Source of the DNA: Ciona savignyi
Taxonomy: Eukaryota > Chordata > Ascidiacea > Phlebobranchia > Cionidae
Reading direction: 5' to 3'
DNA length: 64,000 bases
Assembly: GCA_000149265.1 (NCBI GenBank)
Contig: CH002787.1
Coordinates: forward strand, 63,223 to 127,222
This document shows positions 24,998 through 35,703 of the stretch, piece after piece. The notes beneath the pieces are model-generated. The model worked only from the letters and a program-made list of their open reading frames with translations. It did not search any database and had not been told where the DNA came from. How positions within the stretch are numbered: the first letter of the stretch is position 1; every line of letters begins with the position of its first letter. Both the position numbers and the translations under genes were made by a program.

Positions 24998-25318
24998 CAA
25001 TTCCAGACTGGTGTGAATTCACACTGTCACTGAACCTTCAACATGCGTTTGTACACAGTTTTTGGATTGGTGTTCGGTTTTCTCCTTTTAATTGAACACT
25101 CTTCTGCTTGGTTTATCAGCAGACGTAGAAGTAGGAGAAGAAGTGTTTCATGTGCTGTAAGTTTTATTCAAATACCTTTTGTTTAAATTATGGCACTGTG
25201 CCTAGCCTTACTTTTTTAATTAATTTTTGTGGACTAAGTCTCATGGTACTTCAATGCAATTAGAGTATCAAAATATTGTTGTATATTTTGTTGTGTTATC
25301 GTTTATTTCTTATTTTTT

Positions 25319-25592
25319 AGTCTGATGGTTTAGTGCGACGCCTTTCTAACAAAAGGTTGCAATTTCGAAAGTGGTCGCTTACTAGTCGTGTCCTTGAGCA
25401 AGGCACTTTAGGAACATTGCCTGAACCCAGCGGAATAGTGGGTTTTACTAAATTGAAGGAACGTCTCTATCATACGCAACACACTGCAATAGCTCTGGTA
25501 ACCCAACGGTGGGCGCGAGGTAATCCGATGATTGCCCGTGTGTTAACCCCCTAGGTTTTCCCATTTACGGAAGTAAACATAAAAATACTATC
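25319..25592 (+). mobile_element. SINE copy in gene 3 first intron
   Basis: The tRNA-like head TGGTTTAGTGCGACGCCTTTC is at the low end, followed by CTTGAGCAAGGCACTTTAGG and GGGCGCGAGGTAATC, ending in the TTTTCCCATTTACGG tail. It lies between exon 1 and the first module exon. Confidence 0.8.
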
Positions 25593-25966
25593 CCAATTAA
25601 GTATTTCAAAGGCTGAAGACGAAAAAGGATTAGATGAGTGCCAACTCCTGTTTGCCACGCAATATATGTATACTGTGTGCTCAATCAGCTTTGTGGCCAT
25701 TTGGTTCACGCCAAAATTCATGGAGATTGCAATTTCAAAACGGTCCTGGTAAAAAGCCCCTAACGGGTTTAAAACTTCACCTCTAAACCAGCACGTGGGA
25801 AATGAGATTGGAACAATTTCCTTGTAGCCGATATCGCGATTTATATGGGCGTCGATAGTCTGCTAGCAAACGTAAGGTTGGGAAATCTAAACCAGCCGAT
25901 GGTAAGACGTTTGTATTTTTGGGTAAGGCAATTCGGATAACCGGCTGTTTTAATGCGATTTAATAA

Positions 25967-26098
25967 AACTGAAGGAACGCCTCAATCCTACACTACACAC
26001 GGTAATAGGTTGATAACCCAACAGTTTGCGAGAGGTTATCAGACGATTGCCCATGTAAAAATCCCACTTCGTTTTCCTATTTACAGGGATAAAATAGC
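25967..26098 (+). mobile_element. Partial SINE copy
   Basis: Tail half only: CTGAAGGAACG, CCCAACAGTTTGCGAGAGG, GACGATTGCCCATGT and TTTTCCTATTTACAGGGATAAA. The head is absent. Confidence 0.55.
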
Positions 26099-26756
26099 TT
26101 AAACAGTAGTTACCATCACCGTTAGAGCGAGTATATAATAGTGACGAATACACCATCACAATTTGTGCTGCAAATATATGATAATGACTAATAAGTGAAT
26201 ATAATTAATTCGCTTTGACGACGATAGTAAAATCATGAAAGAAATTGCGCTTATTTTGCAACTCTTAGGACAAGTAATATTTAATTTTTTAGGTAAAAGA
26301 ACATACCTAGTATTTATCACTAAAACTGGCGGTTTTTTAATAATGTTAAAATTATATAATTATGCACACGCAATACCATATTGAATACTGCAATCCTACG
26401 GGTGAAAGACGAGAAACTGACAAGCTATTCGTTATAGTATAATAACATAACTCCCAATATGAAACGTTTTTCTTAACAAGGTTGGTGTTTTAAGTATTAA
26501 AACACATTAACGGTTGAATAAAAATATTGGTAGTCCCATTATTCCAATTATAAAACAAGATTGAACGTTTATTAATTAATTTTGCTTCAAACAAAACGTT
26601 AGTCTGTTTTTGGTGTGGTATTAGTAAGTCACAAAACTCTTTTTTAGTTTTATTCTGGAAAATCTCCTTATTGTCTGTATAAGAACATCGTTTAGGATCT
26701 ATACATATACGCTTGGTTGATGGGAATAGAAAAATGACTGTGAATCTACTTTTAAG

Positions 26757-26917
26757 GTTGGAGAATGGACAAATTGGGGAGGATGTAGTGTTTTTTATGT
26801 GGATCAGGTACTCAAACGCGAACACGTTCCGTAACAGTTTGGCCATCAAATGGTGGAGCAGGATGTCCGGCTACCAGGGATTACAGAAACTGTTACATTT
26901 CGAAACGAAATTGTCAG
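26757..26917 (+). pseudogene. Frameshifted first TSP1 (A) exon of gene 3
   Basis: 161 bases instead of the 159 found in every other A exon. A T-run at about 26791-26797 is two bases longer than in genes 1, 2 and 4, just before the second Cys codon. The original frame then meets TAA within the exon. Splice sites AAG/GTTGGA and CAG/GTGAAT remain. Because neighbours are phase 0, leaving this exon out would not disturb the frame downstream. Confidence 0.85.
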
Positions 26918-28008
26918 GTGAATTTTAATTGTAGAGTTTCGACCTGTAACCGGTCGTTTTCAACCGATTTATTTCACTGCAAAACTATAATATTTTTTGC
27001 GAAATCTATAATTAAACAACAAAACTTGCTTTAGTGACAGCAATTTAAATTGATAAGCGGATCTACAATGATGACATTATTGTTGAACCGACAAACATAA
27101 TTTCACGCCGATAAGGATTGACTTTCTTTAAATAGTGAAATTTACCTAATGTCTCTCTCGAAAATTCAAAAATCTTTTGCGGCACCTTTGTAAAACTCTC
27201 TCGGCTCACTTTTGTGACTGTTTGTTAAAATATATATTTTTAACAAGATATACTTTCAATGCAAAGGTATCATCTTGGAGCAGTTGGGGAACTTGTAGTG
27301 AATCTTGCGGACCTGGAGCACAGAGTAGATCACGAAAGGTCACAATCAGTCCAGCAAATTGCGGGTCTGCATGTCCACCATTACATGATAGTAAAGGATG
27401 TACGGGGTTACAGTGCCCTGTTCACTGCCAGGTAATATAATAACCGACTAACTGCCGTGTGATAGCATCAGTCGTTACGTCATAATATCTTCACGAACAA
27501 AAAGTCTCAAGTAATAAAAAAGTGACTAGTGTTTATATGCCATAATTATTGTGTGGATAATGAGTGTAGATAATTTTAACCATATATGCTTTAAGTAAAG
27601 AATTGCCAACAAGGCATTCTAAAAATATTAGATTCTGGAAAAAAGGACACGGCTACATGTTTTTGCTAAAGAATTCTAGTCACATGTTTAAGGTATACTG
27701 ACCCGCGTTGATTTAATAATCGGAAAGTCCAAAAACGATTTCGCGTTTTGACAGCATCATACCGCTCTACTATATACGATACCATTTTTATGGTAAATAG
27801 TTGGCAAAATATACCGGTAATTTTACCTCGAATCATACTCTAAAACGTCATACTAAGCCGAGCAGTTGTATCAATTTGTTCTTTTTTGTGTTTATCCTTG
27901 ACGTCGGGAGATCAGGAAAAAAGGAAAAGGAAAAAAAATACTTCGGCCACATTATGGACGATTTACTCTTCTTGTGGCGATTAATTAAGAAAGTTAATGG
28001 AATACATA

Positions 28009-28108
28009 NNNNNNNNNNNNNNNNNNNNNNNNNNNNNNNNNNNNNNNNNNNNNNNNNNNNNNNNNNNNNNNNNNNNNNNNNNNNNNNNNNNNNNNNNNNN
28101 NNNNNNNN
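28009..28108. other. Assembly gap (100 N) in gene 3
   Basis: Exactly 100 N, a conventional filler for unknown size. The sequence before it ends AATGGAATACATA and the sequence after it begins AATGGAATACATA, so the contig ends may overlap and the true gap may be small or negative. It lies in the intron between TSP1 exons 27267-27431 and 28242-28400. Confidence 0.97.
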
Positions 28109-28916
28109 AATGGAATACATACGTATTTTGTCCTGTCGGTTACATTATGGACGATTGGTTTCCTTTTTTTCGACGTGTCACAGTACGCTAATGAGGAAAA
28201 CCGTGATATTTATCTATAATTAGTATTAATTAATGAATAAGGTGAGTTCCTGGACTACATGGAGTGATTGCAGCGTTTCATGTGGAAATGGAACTCATTC
28301 TCGAACAAGAAATATGACAACTCATCCAGCTCATGGTGGAAAAGGTTGTCCAGCTACAACAGAGCATGGCGCTTGTCAAGTACCACAGATAAATTGTGCG
28401 GTAAGTATTGAGAATAATACCATCAAACATATTAGTTGAACAATATTTTTTTGAAGGTATCATCTTGGAGCAATTGGGGAACTTGCAGTGAATCTTGTGG
28501 ACAAGGAGAACAAACTAGAACAAGAAAGGTCACAGTCAATCCTGCTAATTGTGGATCTGCTTGTCCACCTTTGCAAGATAGAAAAGGATGTATAGGAATT
28601 CAATGTGCAGTTCATTGCCAGGTATTTGAATTGTTGTGTGAAATTTTATTATTATGTTAACAACATCTTTAAAAAGGTGTCGTCGTGGAGTCAATGGGGA
28701 GAATGCAGTGTCACTTGTGGAACCGGGTCAACAATCAGAACCAGGGAGGTAAAAATACACCCAGAACATGGTGGGGAAAACTGTCCTGATTTGGTGGATG
28801 AGAAAGAATGCTCATTGCCACATCAAAACTGTGAGGTAACTAATCCCACTCATTATATTTATGACTGCTTCTTAAATCACTGGATATTACATTTTATCCC
28901 CACAGTCAGGGCATTC

Positions 28917-29200
28917 CTGATAAGATTTCATGTTAATCCCCGTGATTGGGAAAACCAATGGAATTAACACACGGGCAATCGTCAGATCAACTTGCGCCCA
29001 CCGTCGGGTTACCAGAGCTATTGCAGTGTGTTGTGTATGATAGACATGTTCCTTTAATTTGGTAGAACCCATTAATCCGCTGGGTTCAAGCAATGTCCGT
29101 AAAGTGCCTTGCCCAAGGACACAACGGACTAGTTAGCGACCAGTTTTGATTCTGCAACCTTTCGGTTCAAAGGTGTCGCACTAAACCTCCTGACTGTATG
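28917..29200 (-). mobile_element. SINE copy in gene 3 intron
   Basis: Tail ATGTTAATCCCCGTGATTGGG at the low end, GGTTACCAGAGCTATTGCAG in the middle and the head complement near 29150-29200. It lies between exons ending 28835 and starting 29435. Confidence 0.8.
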
Positions 29201-29714
29201 TTTAGATACCAATTTGTCAAATATATCGGCGAGTACCATTCGTCTTGGCCAGCCTTGTACATCCGAGGTTGTATTACGAAACATTGCTTCGATGAGGGTC
29301 TTTTAAACAGAAAGTCTCAAGTACTAAATTAGTGTAATGAGGGAGTCTCAACAATACGACAGTATTTATTATATCAACAAAATTATATAAAATAAGCAAA
29401 CTTACATAAATATTAACTTTGTTTTTTTACACAGGTGTCGTTATGGAGCTCATGGGGGCAATGCAGCTCAACTTGTGGAGAAGGAAGCCACATACGAACA
29501 CGAAGCATCACACAGGAAAGCGCAAACTGTGGTGACACATGCCTAGAATCACTAGAATCCAAATCTTGTGAAAATCCGTTATGTGAGGCAGATTGTGATG
29601 AAGAGAAACTGCCAAATGTGGAAGAGATGGGAAGAGCGTAAGTAAACATGCTACAAACAACTGCTTTTCGCTTTAAATATTATTTAATAATTATTGTTAT
29701 TACAAAAATTACAG

Positions 29715-31420
29715 CTTTGATGTTACAACTCTTCTTAAGACGGTATCAGTTCTGGACAACAGCAAAAACAATGGACAATGCACGAAAGTTTATGACAAAT
29801 ATATGGATGTAAATCTTGAAGTGCCTTACAACATAGCATCCTATACTCCAGAAGTCAGGGCCGGTTTTAGGCCGATTTGACCGATTAGATCAAATTGGGC
29901 CCCGCACCTTGAAGGGGCCCCGCGCTAGCGAGGGTTTTTCTGTATTACGATGTTTAAAATACTACTGAAACGTAAAATAAAAAGTGAAATAATATTCTTT
30001 CTCATAATATCAATTTGTTATGCATCGTAACTAAGTCAAATTTGTATTTCTGTGTCTGCCTGTTACGTCATAATGAATATGGTTGCCAAACAATATATAT
30101 GTTTGGAAGTAAAACAATATATCGTAAATAAGCATCCACATTATCTTTAATTTGTTTTATAGCAAGTATTAAATGTCTATTTTTGTAGTTTGTATGTACT
30201 GGTATGTGTTTTATGATATATAAACACCCATAAATTTTGCTATGAAGAGTAGGGCCCCGCCATCACATTTCAAATTGGGCCCCGCGGTTCCTAGCACCGG
30301 GCCTGCCAGAAGTAAGGCATTATAGTATCTGTATTTTGTATTTTGTATTTGTGTATAAGGTATAATTCACAGCGATTTGTTCATAGGAAGAAGAAATAAC
30401 TTCGTTTGAAGTTAAATCCGAAGAAAGTCTTGCAGCTATTCTGGGTAAACTTCAGAAGAAGATTCAGGGGAAACATGTATATGTTGGAACTTCTGTACAA
30501 TGTAGGTATTACCATTGGAAATATTGACATGAGCCCACGGTTAATATTCTTATAACTTTTTTCAGTGTCGGAAATTCACGAGGCAGTGCCCTACGCAGCC
30601 GCGGGAAATAATTCCCAGTATGGAAAGCTAATACATAGAAGCTATGATACGGAGTACAAATACTTTTCTATTAGAGCTGTCAAACTTCTTGGGAAATACA
30701 GGTATTTTTCAGTTTTGTTACCGGTACATACCGGTAAATAATAAAAAGGCAGACAGTGCCACCACTAAAGTTTTTATTTGTATTATTAGACTGCGAAATC
30801 ATGGACTGATATTGAATTCTGATTTCATTGTAAATTTGCGACATCTGCCAACAGAATATGTGGAAAAACAGTACATTGCTATTTTGCAAAAATATGGGAC
30901 ACATTTTTTCACAAGGGGCAGTGTTGGTGGAAAATATGAGTTTATCTACGGATACAAGGAATCTGATCTTAAAGCATCAGGTAAGATTATCAATTTAATA
31001 CAATAAGCATTATATCACTCCCTTTTATTAATGAGGGTTATAGCTTCCAAATATAACTAATAACATATGTCTTATTTATCAGGTTTATCTGATCTGGAAC
31101 AAAGAAAATGTTTAAAAAATGAGGCTCGATTTGAATTGTTGGGAGCTGACGTGTCGATCGTGGATGCTCGATGTTCAAATATGGGGAAGAGTAAGGAAAC
31201 TGCATAACGTTGATCTCATCTCTGTACTTTAAGTGGTAACATGGCAACCTTTTTGTTTGCAGGTCGTACGCTATTCACCAATGCTGCAGAGAGATCATTC
31301 TCATTTGTATCTGGAGGTGATCCAGCTATTACCGCTTCTCTTACCATCAATAGCAGGAAAGAGCAGTTTACAAAATGGACAAACAGTATTCTATCTAAAC
31401 CTGCCATTTTAAACTATAAG
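29715..31420 (+). other. Gene 3 MACPF exons
   Basis: Exons 29715-29853, 30387-30501, 30566-30701, 30790-30980, 31083-31190, 31263-31420, identical in length to genes 1 and 4. The signature reads YGTHFFTRGSVGG in 30790-30980. The reading frame is open throughout. The first exon's donor is disturbed by the hAT insertion at 29856. Confidence 0.85.
29856..30305. mobile_element. hAT-type element inserted at a gene 3 splice donor
   Basis: 450 bases starting CAGGGCCGG and ending CCGGGCCTG, with GGGCCCCGC blocks near both ends. It is flanked by a perfect 8-bp target duplication CCAGAAGT (29848-29855 and 30306-30313). No transposase ORF is present, so it is nonautonomous. The duplication copies the exon end and GT of the first MACPF exon: the left copy reads GAA/GTCAGG and the right copy keeps GAA/GTAAGG. 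Confidence 0.88.
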
Positions 31421-31486
31421 GTTTGTTAAATTAAATGATTTTGTATTTTATTTTAATTATCAACCATAATGTTCTTAACTAGGTTA

Positions 31487-31722
31487 TAGGTTAGGTTAGG
31501 ATATACTATTCGTGTTTATCCCAGTGAATAGGAAAACACAAGAGGTGTTAACACACGGGCAATTGTTGAATTGCCTCGCACCCACCGTCGAGTTACCTGA
31601 TGAACTATTACAGTGCGTTGTGCATGATTGATACATCCTTCAACAATGACTAGCTGGCAAACAGTTTCAAAACTGCAATCATTCGGCTAAAAGGGGACGC
31701 ACTCACCAACCTAGCTAACTAA
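31487..31722 (-). mobile_element. SINE copy in last gene 3 intron
   Basis: GTGTTTATCCCAGTGAATAGG tail, CGCACCCACCGTCGAGTTACC in the middle and a degraded head. It occupies much of the intron before the EGF exon. Gene 4 also has SINEs in the same intron, but inserted independently or rearranged. Confidence 0.7.
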
Positions 31723-31796
31723 CACTTTCGTTATTATAATAATTTATGTTAAATAAAATATAAAAATATAATGTTACGTTGTAACCGCTTAAACAG

Positions 31797-32021
31797 ATTT
31801 CTCCCATATCCGAACTTGTTGGGTCATCTGTAAGTCATGGAAATGAAAAGAAGGCAAATCTTGAACGAGCTCTTTTGCAATATCTCGAGAAGTACAATCC
31901 TTAAAGTTGTACTGAGCTGATCTGCCACAACGGAGCAATGCAAGTTGTAAATCAAGCCAAGCATTGTCTTTGCGTTTGCACCAAAGGCTGGCATGGAAGC
32001 AAATGTGATCAAAGCATATAA
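31797..32021 (+). pseudogene. Gene 3 EGF exon with premature stop
   Basis: 225 bases, as in genes 1 and 4. Codon 36 is TAA at 31902-31904, before the first Cys of the EGF module, through a single C-to-A change relative to the sister copies. The rest of the EGF coding sequence is still readable to 32021. The product, if made, would lack the whole EGF-like module. Confidence 0.88.
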
Positions 32022-35000
32022 ATAAAAGTATATTAGAAATGTAGTGACAGGCCTATTAAACCCGTAGATCAGTAATTTTGTATTCCATCACGTTATATCT
32101 ATGCTGGTTGTACAAAATTAAATAGTTACTAACGCTTAATAATTCGTGTACATTGTCATTAGAAAATCGTTATTTCATCAAATATGAATGTATTATTATT
32201 CAAATTAAATTAGAACGAAAAATGATTTTCTTTTTGCTATTCAAGTCTATTTTAGAGCAGTTCTAAATTCTCGGTTTGAAAATATTAATTCTAGAATGAA
32301 AATTTGATTCGCAACATTTATTTGATCAATTTATTTGACAATGTTCCTCAATTAGCTATCTTTAAGTGAACAAGTAGAACCGCAACCTTATTTGGCAGTA
32401 TTTACTAGGATATATATCCAACCCATATCGTACGGTCTTGTGGCCAAATGTTTAGCGCGACCGATAGCCTACATAAACCACATTATACAATGACGGCCAA
32501 AATGACAAGCCTTAATGAATTCAAAACTTGGCTTGGTAAAAAAAATATATCAACCATGTTTATTAGTTTAGTTTATTTTTCCCCAATAATAAAAATGGCA
32601 AACGGATCAATTCACGGCACATGAACAGGAAAAGACGGTAAAACGAACAGTAGTTAAAACACGTCATTTAAGAAAAGATATAATTACATAAATAAAGCAA
32701 ACGCGGCCGCCAAACCTAAGCGAAAGAACAATAATTTGCAAACAAAATTTAATTAAGACCAGACAATACAGAGCCCTGAAGAATAGTGTGCGGTAAAGCG
32801 CGACCAGTACTGTGGGGTGCCGGCTTTAGGAAAAGGTGTGGCCATAAAGCGTGGACCACAGTGGAAAAAAAAAACCCTGAAATAAAATCCCACTAATGTG
32901 ATTTGACACTATTAGTTTCAAGCACATTTACCGGGGCAAATTTACATTATATATTCTATTTAGAACACACAAATTGCATAACATTAATGCATTTGATTTA
33001 ACACTTTTTAGGAGTGTAAAAAGAAGCATTGTGCATCGTAAATAACAAAAATAAAGAACAAAAAATGTTAAAATAAAAAATTAATAAATAAAACAATAGC
33101 GAGGCAAAAGTGGATGGCTAGCAAATGTACAATACTAATGATGTTGCAGCAAGGATCCGATTATATTAATGCAGATTGGTTGTGACGTAATAGTTTAAAG
33201 CTGACTACCATCTTCATATAGAGTACACACTGCCAACTCTCGAACAGTAAAGTAAAGGAGAAAGTCGCGCAGAAAAAGACGGACGACCTTCTCCTTGTTG
33301 AAAAATGTTGGTGTTCGGATCTCTGGAACAATAATGTCTTGGCAGTATAGTTGTAAAATTGCTTCAAGACAGCAAAGAAATAGAAGAATAGATAGAAATA
33401 AAAAAACAGGTTAGAGGACAGGGTGGTGTGCAATCATATGGTAAAAATATTATAATAACCAAAAACATAACTAAAAAGACTCAAAGTTATTAGCTTCAAA
33501 ATACAGAGCTCTGTTAGGGACGGCAAAAAAAACTATACTCCACGGGAAAAAATCAAGTATGCCATCGGCTTACCAATAAACCGAGACACTGGAATAAATA
33601 CCAACATTAATAAAACTCGTGTTTGTGTAAATAAATCAAAATTGTTAAGATCCAGCATATAACCAATTAAGACGCGGCAGAATGTGACGATCGTGGTACC
33701 CTCCCCAATAAAACTCGTGAAATTGAATCGCTTAAAAAGTTTACTAAAGCTGTCAAACAAAACACTTCTTGGAAGACTCTCATCTGCTTCCCTAGTTTCC
33801 TAAATATTTACCCCAAATAAGATTTCTTTTAACACCAAATAAATTATCATCTAAGTAGTATCTCTTTAAGTTTAAAATTTCATCACTCCTTACCCTTAAT
33901 GAATTCCAATTAATTATTTTACTCTATCTGTCCTTTTACATATATTTTCAGCAGCATGTAATATGGATTTACTTATTTTCACATATTGATATCACTGATA
34001 AAATTATATGCACGAATAGTTTCCAGGTTTTGATTCTTGTTAAATCCTGATGCCACCACGTATCACATCACTAATCCATAAATTATATGTGCATGTTATA
34101 AGATGAGCGTTTAACTAATGTATTTTTCCTATCTCTCCAATGTAAACTGACCTCACAAAAACGGCTGTCACTCAAAATCCTGACATCGGAAGTCTTAGAT
34201 TTTTTCACAATTAAACAATGAAGCTTGGATCCGCAGCCTAAACTAGCACATGCACAATCACCACCTTTATTTCACATAGCACTGCTCCACTATTACAAAA
34301 GTTTATAGCTAAACTAGAACACCGGCGCATAGCGTAAACATTGGGGATTCACCACCATTGTTACTCAGCAAAACACTCGTTTAAAAACAATTACTAATTG
34401 TTGCCAAAACTTAGGGCATATATATTTTAAGGACCGATGAGAAGGGGACTTGTTACAATTATGACGTGCAAATAAGTTGCCGTTGCTGTCATTTGCACAC
34501 ATGCAATATTACCCGTCCCACAGTTTGATAATGTGGAATAATTTCAAAAATCAACGCGCTTAAATATGATGTGAGTTTCATATTTTGTAACTCAGGTTAC
34601 AAAAATGCACGAAACGTCTTTACTGGTTAATTTTGTCTTTATGGTTATTTTGAAAAATTTCTATTTCTGAGTATTAACTACGGTTTAACTTTCATCTAAG
34701 AGCCATTTCTTTCTTGATTTAGTGTAGAGTACCTTGTGTCCAAAGTCGGACTACTGGAGCTTTTGCCTGAGGTTAAAAACAATGTAGACATAACTACAGA
34801 TTTACCCATTATTTCAATGGTTAGGGGGGTTGGGGGGAGCAAACTTGGTAAAATGTGTGTTTTTAATTTATTTTATATACCATTACGTATACTTTCATAT
34901 ATATATATGATTATCGGCCACAAATGCCAAAAACGATCTATTTACAGGATAGACTTAGTATGTTTATGTTTACCCCCTTTATCCTTCAGGTTTAAGCCAA

Positions 35001-35703
35001 GTCGGCTAAGTGTATTGTTAATGGGCTCAACCGGTTAAGCAAGTGGCAAGCTTCGATGTTGGGATTTCTTAAAAAATATAAAATGTTGCGTTTGTTGGAA
35101 GTAATTGACAGTTTACCACGGAGAAATATGGGTAGGCCTAATTTACTTTTGGATAAAGATACCTCATATTTTCAAAAAACTCGTAGCCTACATAGATTAT
35201 GTTAATTAATATATTTGTGGATTGAATTTTATTTCGCTTGGGTAGCGCTTTATAAAAACGCGCCCAGATGAGTAATATCTTATAATAAGATAAACAAGAA
35301 AATTTTGATATTTCTTAACATGTTGCCTTTTCTTCATGATCGTTCCGCGTGAATGGAAAACCACACAAGGCAGTATCACATTGGCAACCGTTAGCTTGTC
35401 TCGAGAATACGTAAAAAAGATAACACCGTTTAAAAGTATACTCATGTATAACATTTTATTGATACGCCAACGATCTGTGAAAAACCTGATCATAAGACTA
35501 TTGTTTGTGAAAAGTATTTCAATCGTTTTCGGCAACATTAATTATATATTTTCTAACAATTGACAAACACAAGGTACACAAATTATTAAGCGGTCGTAAA
35601 TTTTGATTTCTGTACAACCAGCATACATATCACGTGATGGAATACGAAATTACTCATCTACGGGTTAAATAGGTTTGTCACTACATTTCTAATATAATTT
35701 TAT
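32022..35703. other. Spacer between the convergent genes 3 and 4
   Basis: No gene is supported. The first roughly 120 bases after the gene 3 stop match, inverted, the roughly 120 bases after the gene 4 stop (shared blocks include TAGAAATGTAGTGACA and TGGTTGTACA), so the inverted duplication extends past the coding ends to about 32140 and 35585. A repeat shared with 51180-51360 is at about 32590-32810. A SINE tail scrap (CGTGAATGGAAAACC) lies near 35346. TTTATT at 35699-35704 gives AATAAA for gene 4. Confidence 0.6.
32590..32810 (-). repeat. Interspersed repeat shared with 51180-51360
   Basis: The segment from CACATGAACAGGAAAAGACG to TGCGGTAAAGCGCGACCAGTACTG reads, in reverse complement, like 51180-51360. 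A shorter piece (TACTGGTCGCGCTTTACCGTACACTCTTC) also occurs near 45038. The family is not recognised; one end carries the conserved block GGTCGCGCTTTAC. Confidence 0.65.

Larger units (their letters stand above)
27267..29637 (+). other. Gene 3 remaining TSP1 exons: B, A, B, A, B
   Basis: B 27267-27431, A 28242-28400, B 28457-28621, A 28677-28835, B plus acidic linker 29435-29637. Lengths are 165, 159, 165, 159 and 203 nt, as in the family. All are open. B modules keep seven Cys and A modules five. By residues they pair with gene 4 modules 6 to 10. The exon at 28242 starts GTGAGT after AAG, so its acceptor doubles as a consensus donor. Confidence 0.85.
25043..32021 (+). pseudogene. Gene 3: broken TSP1-MACPF-EGF copy
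   Basis: Same architecture as genes 1 and 4: signal exon 25043-25156, six TSP1 exons, six MACPF exons, EGF exon. Exon 1 differs (WFISRRRSRRRSVSC: basic but no Pro run). Three separate lesions are seen. The first A module exon (26757-26917) has two extra bases and reads into a stop. A 450-bp hAT element sits at the 5' splice site of the first MACPF exon. The EGF exon has an in-frame TAA at 31902-31904, where genes 1 and 4 have a Ser codon. An assembly gap at 28009-28108 interrupts one intron. The remaining exons are open with family-exact lengths, so decay is recent or some transcripts may still form. It is closest in sequence and module order to gene 4, to which it is inverted. Confidence 0.85.
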
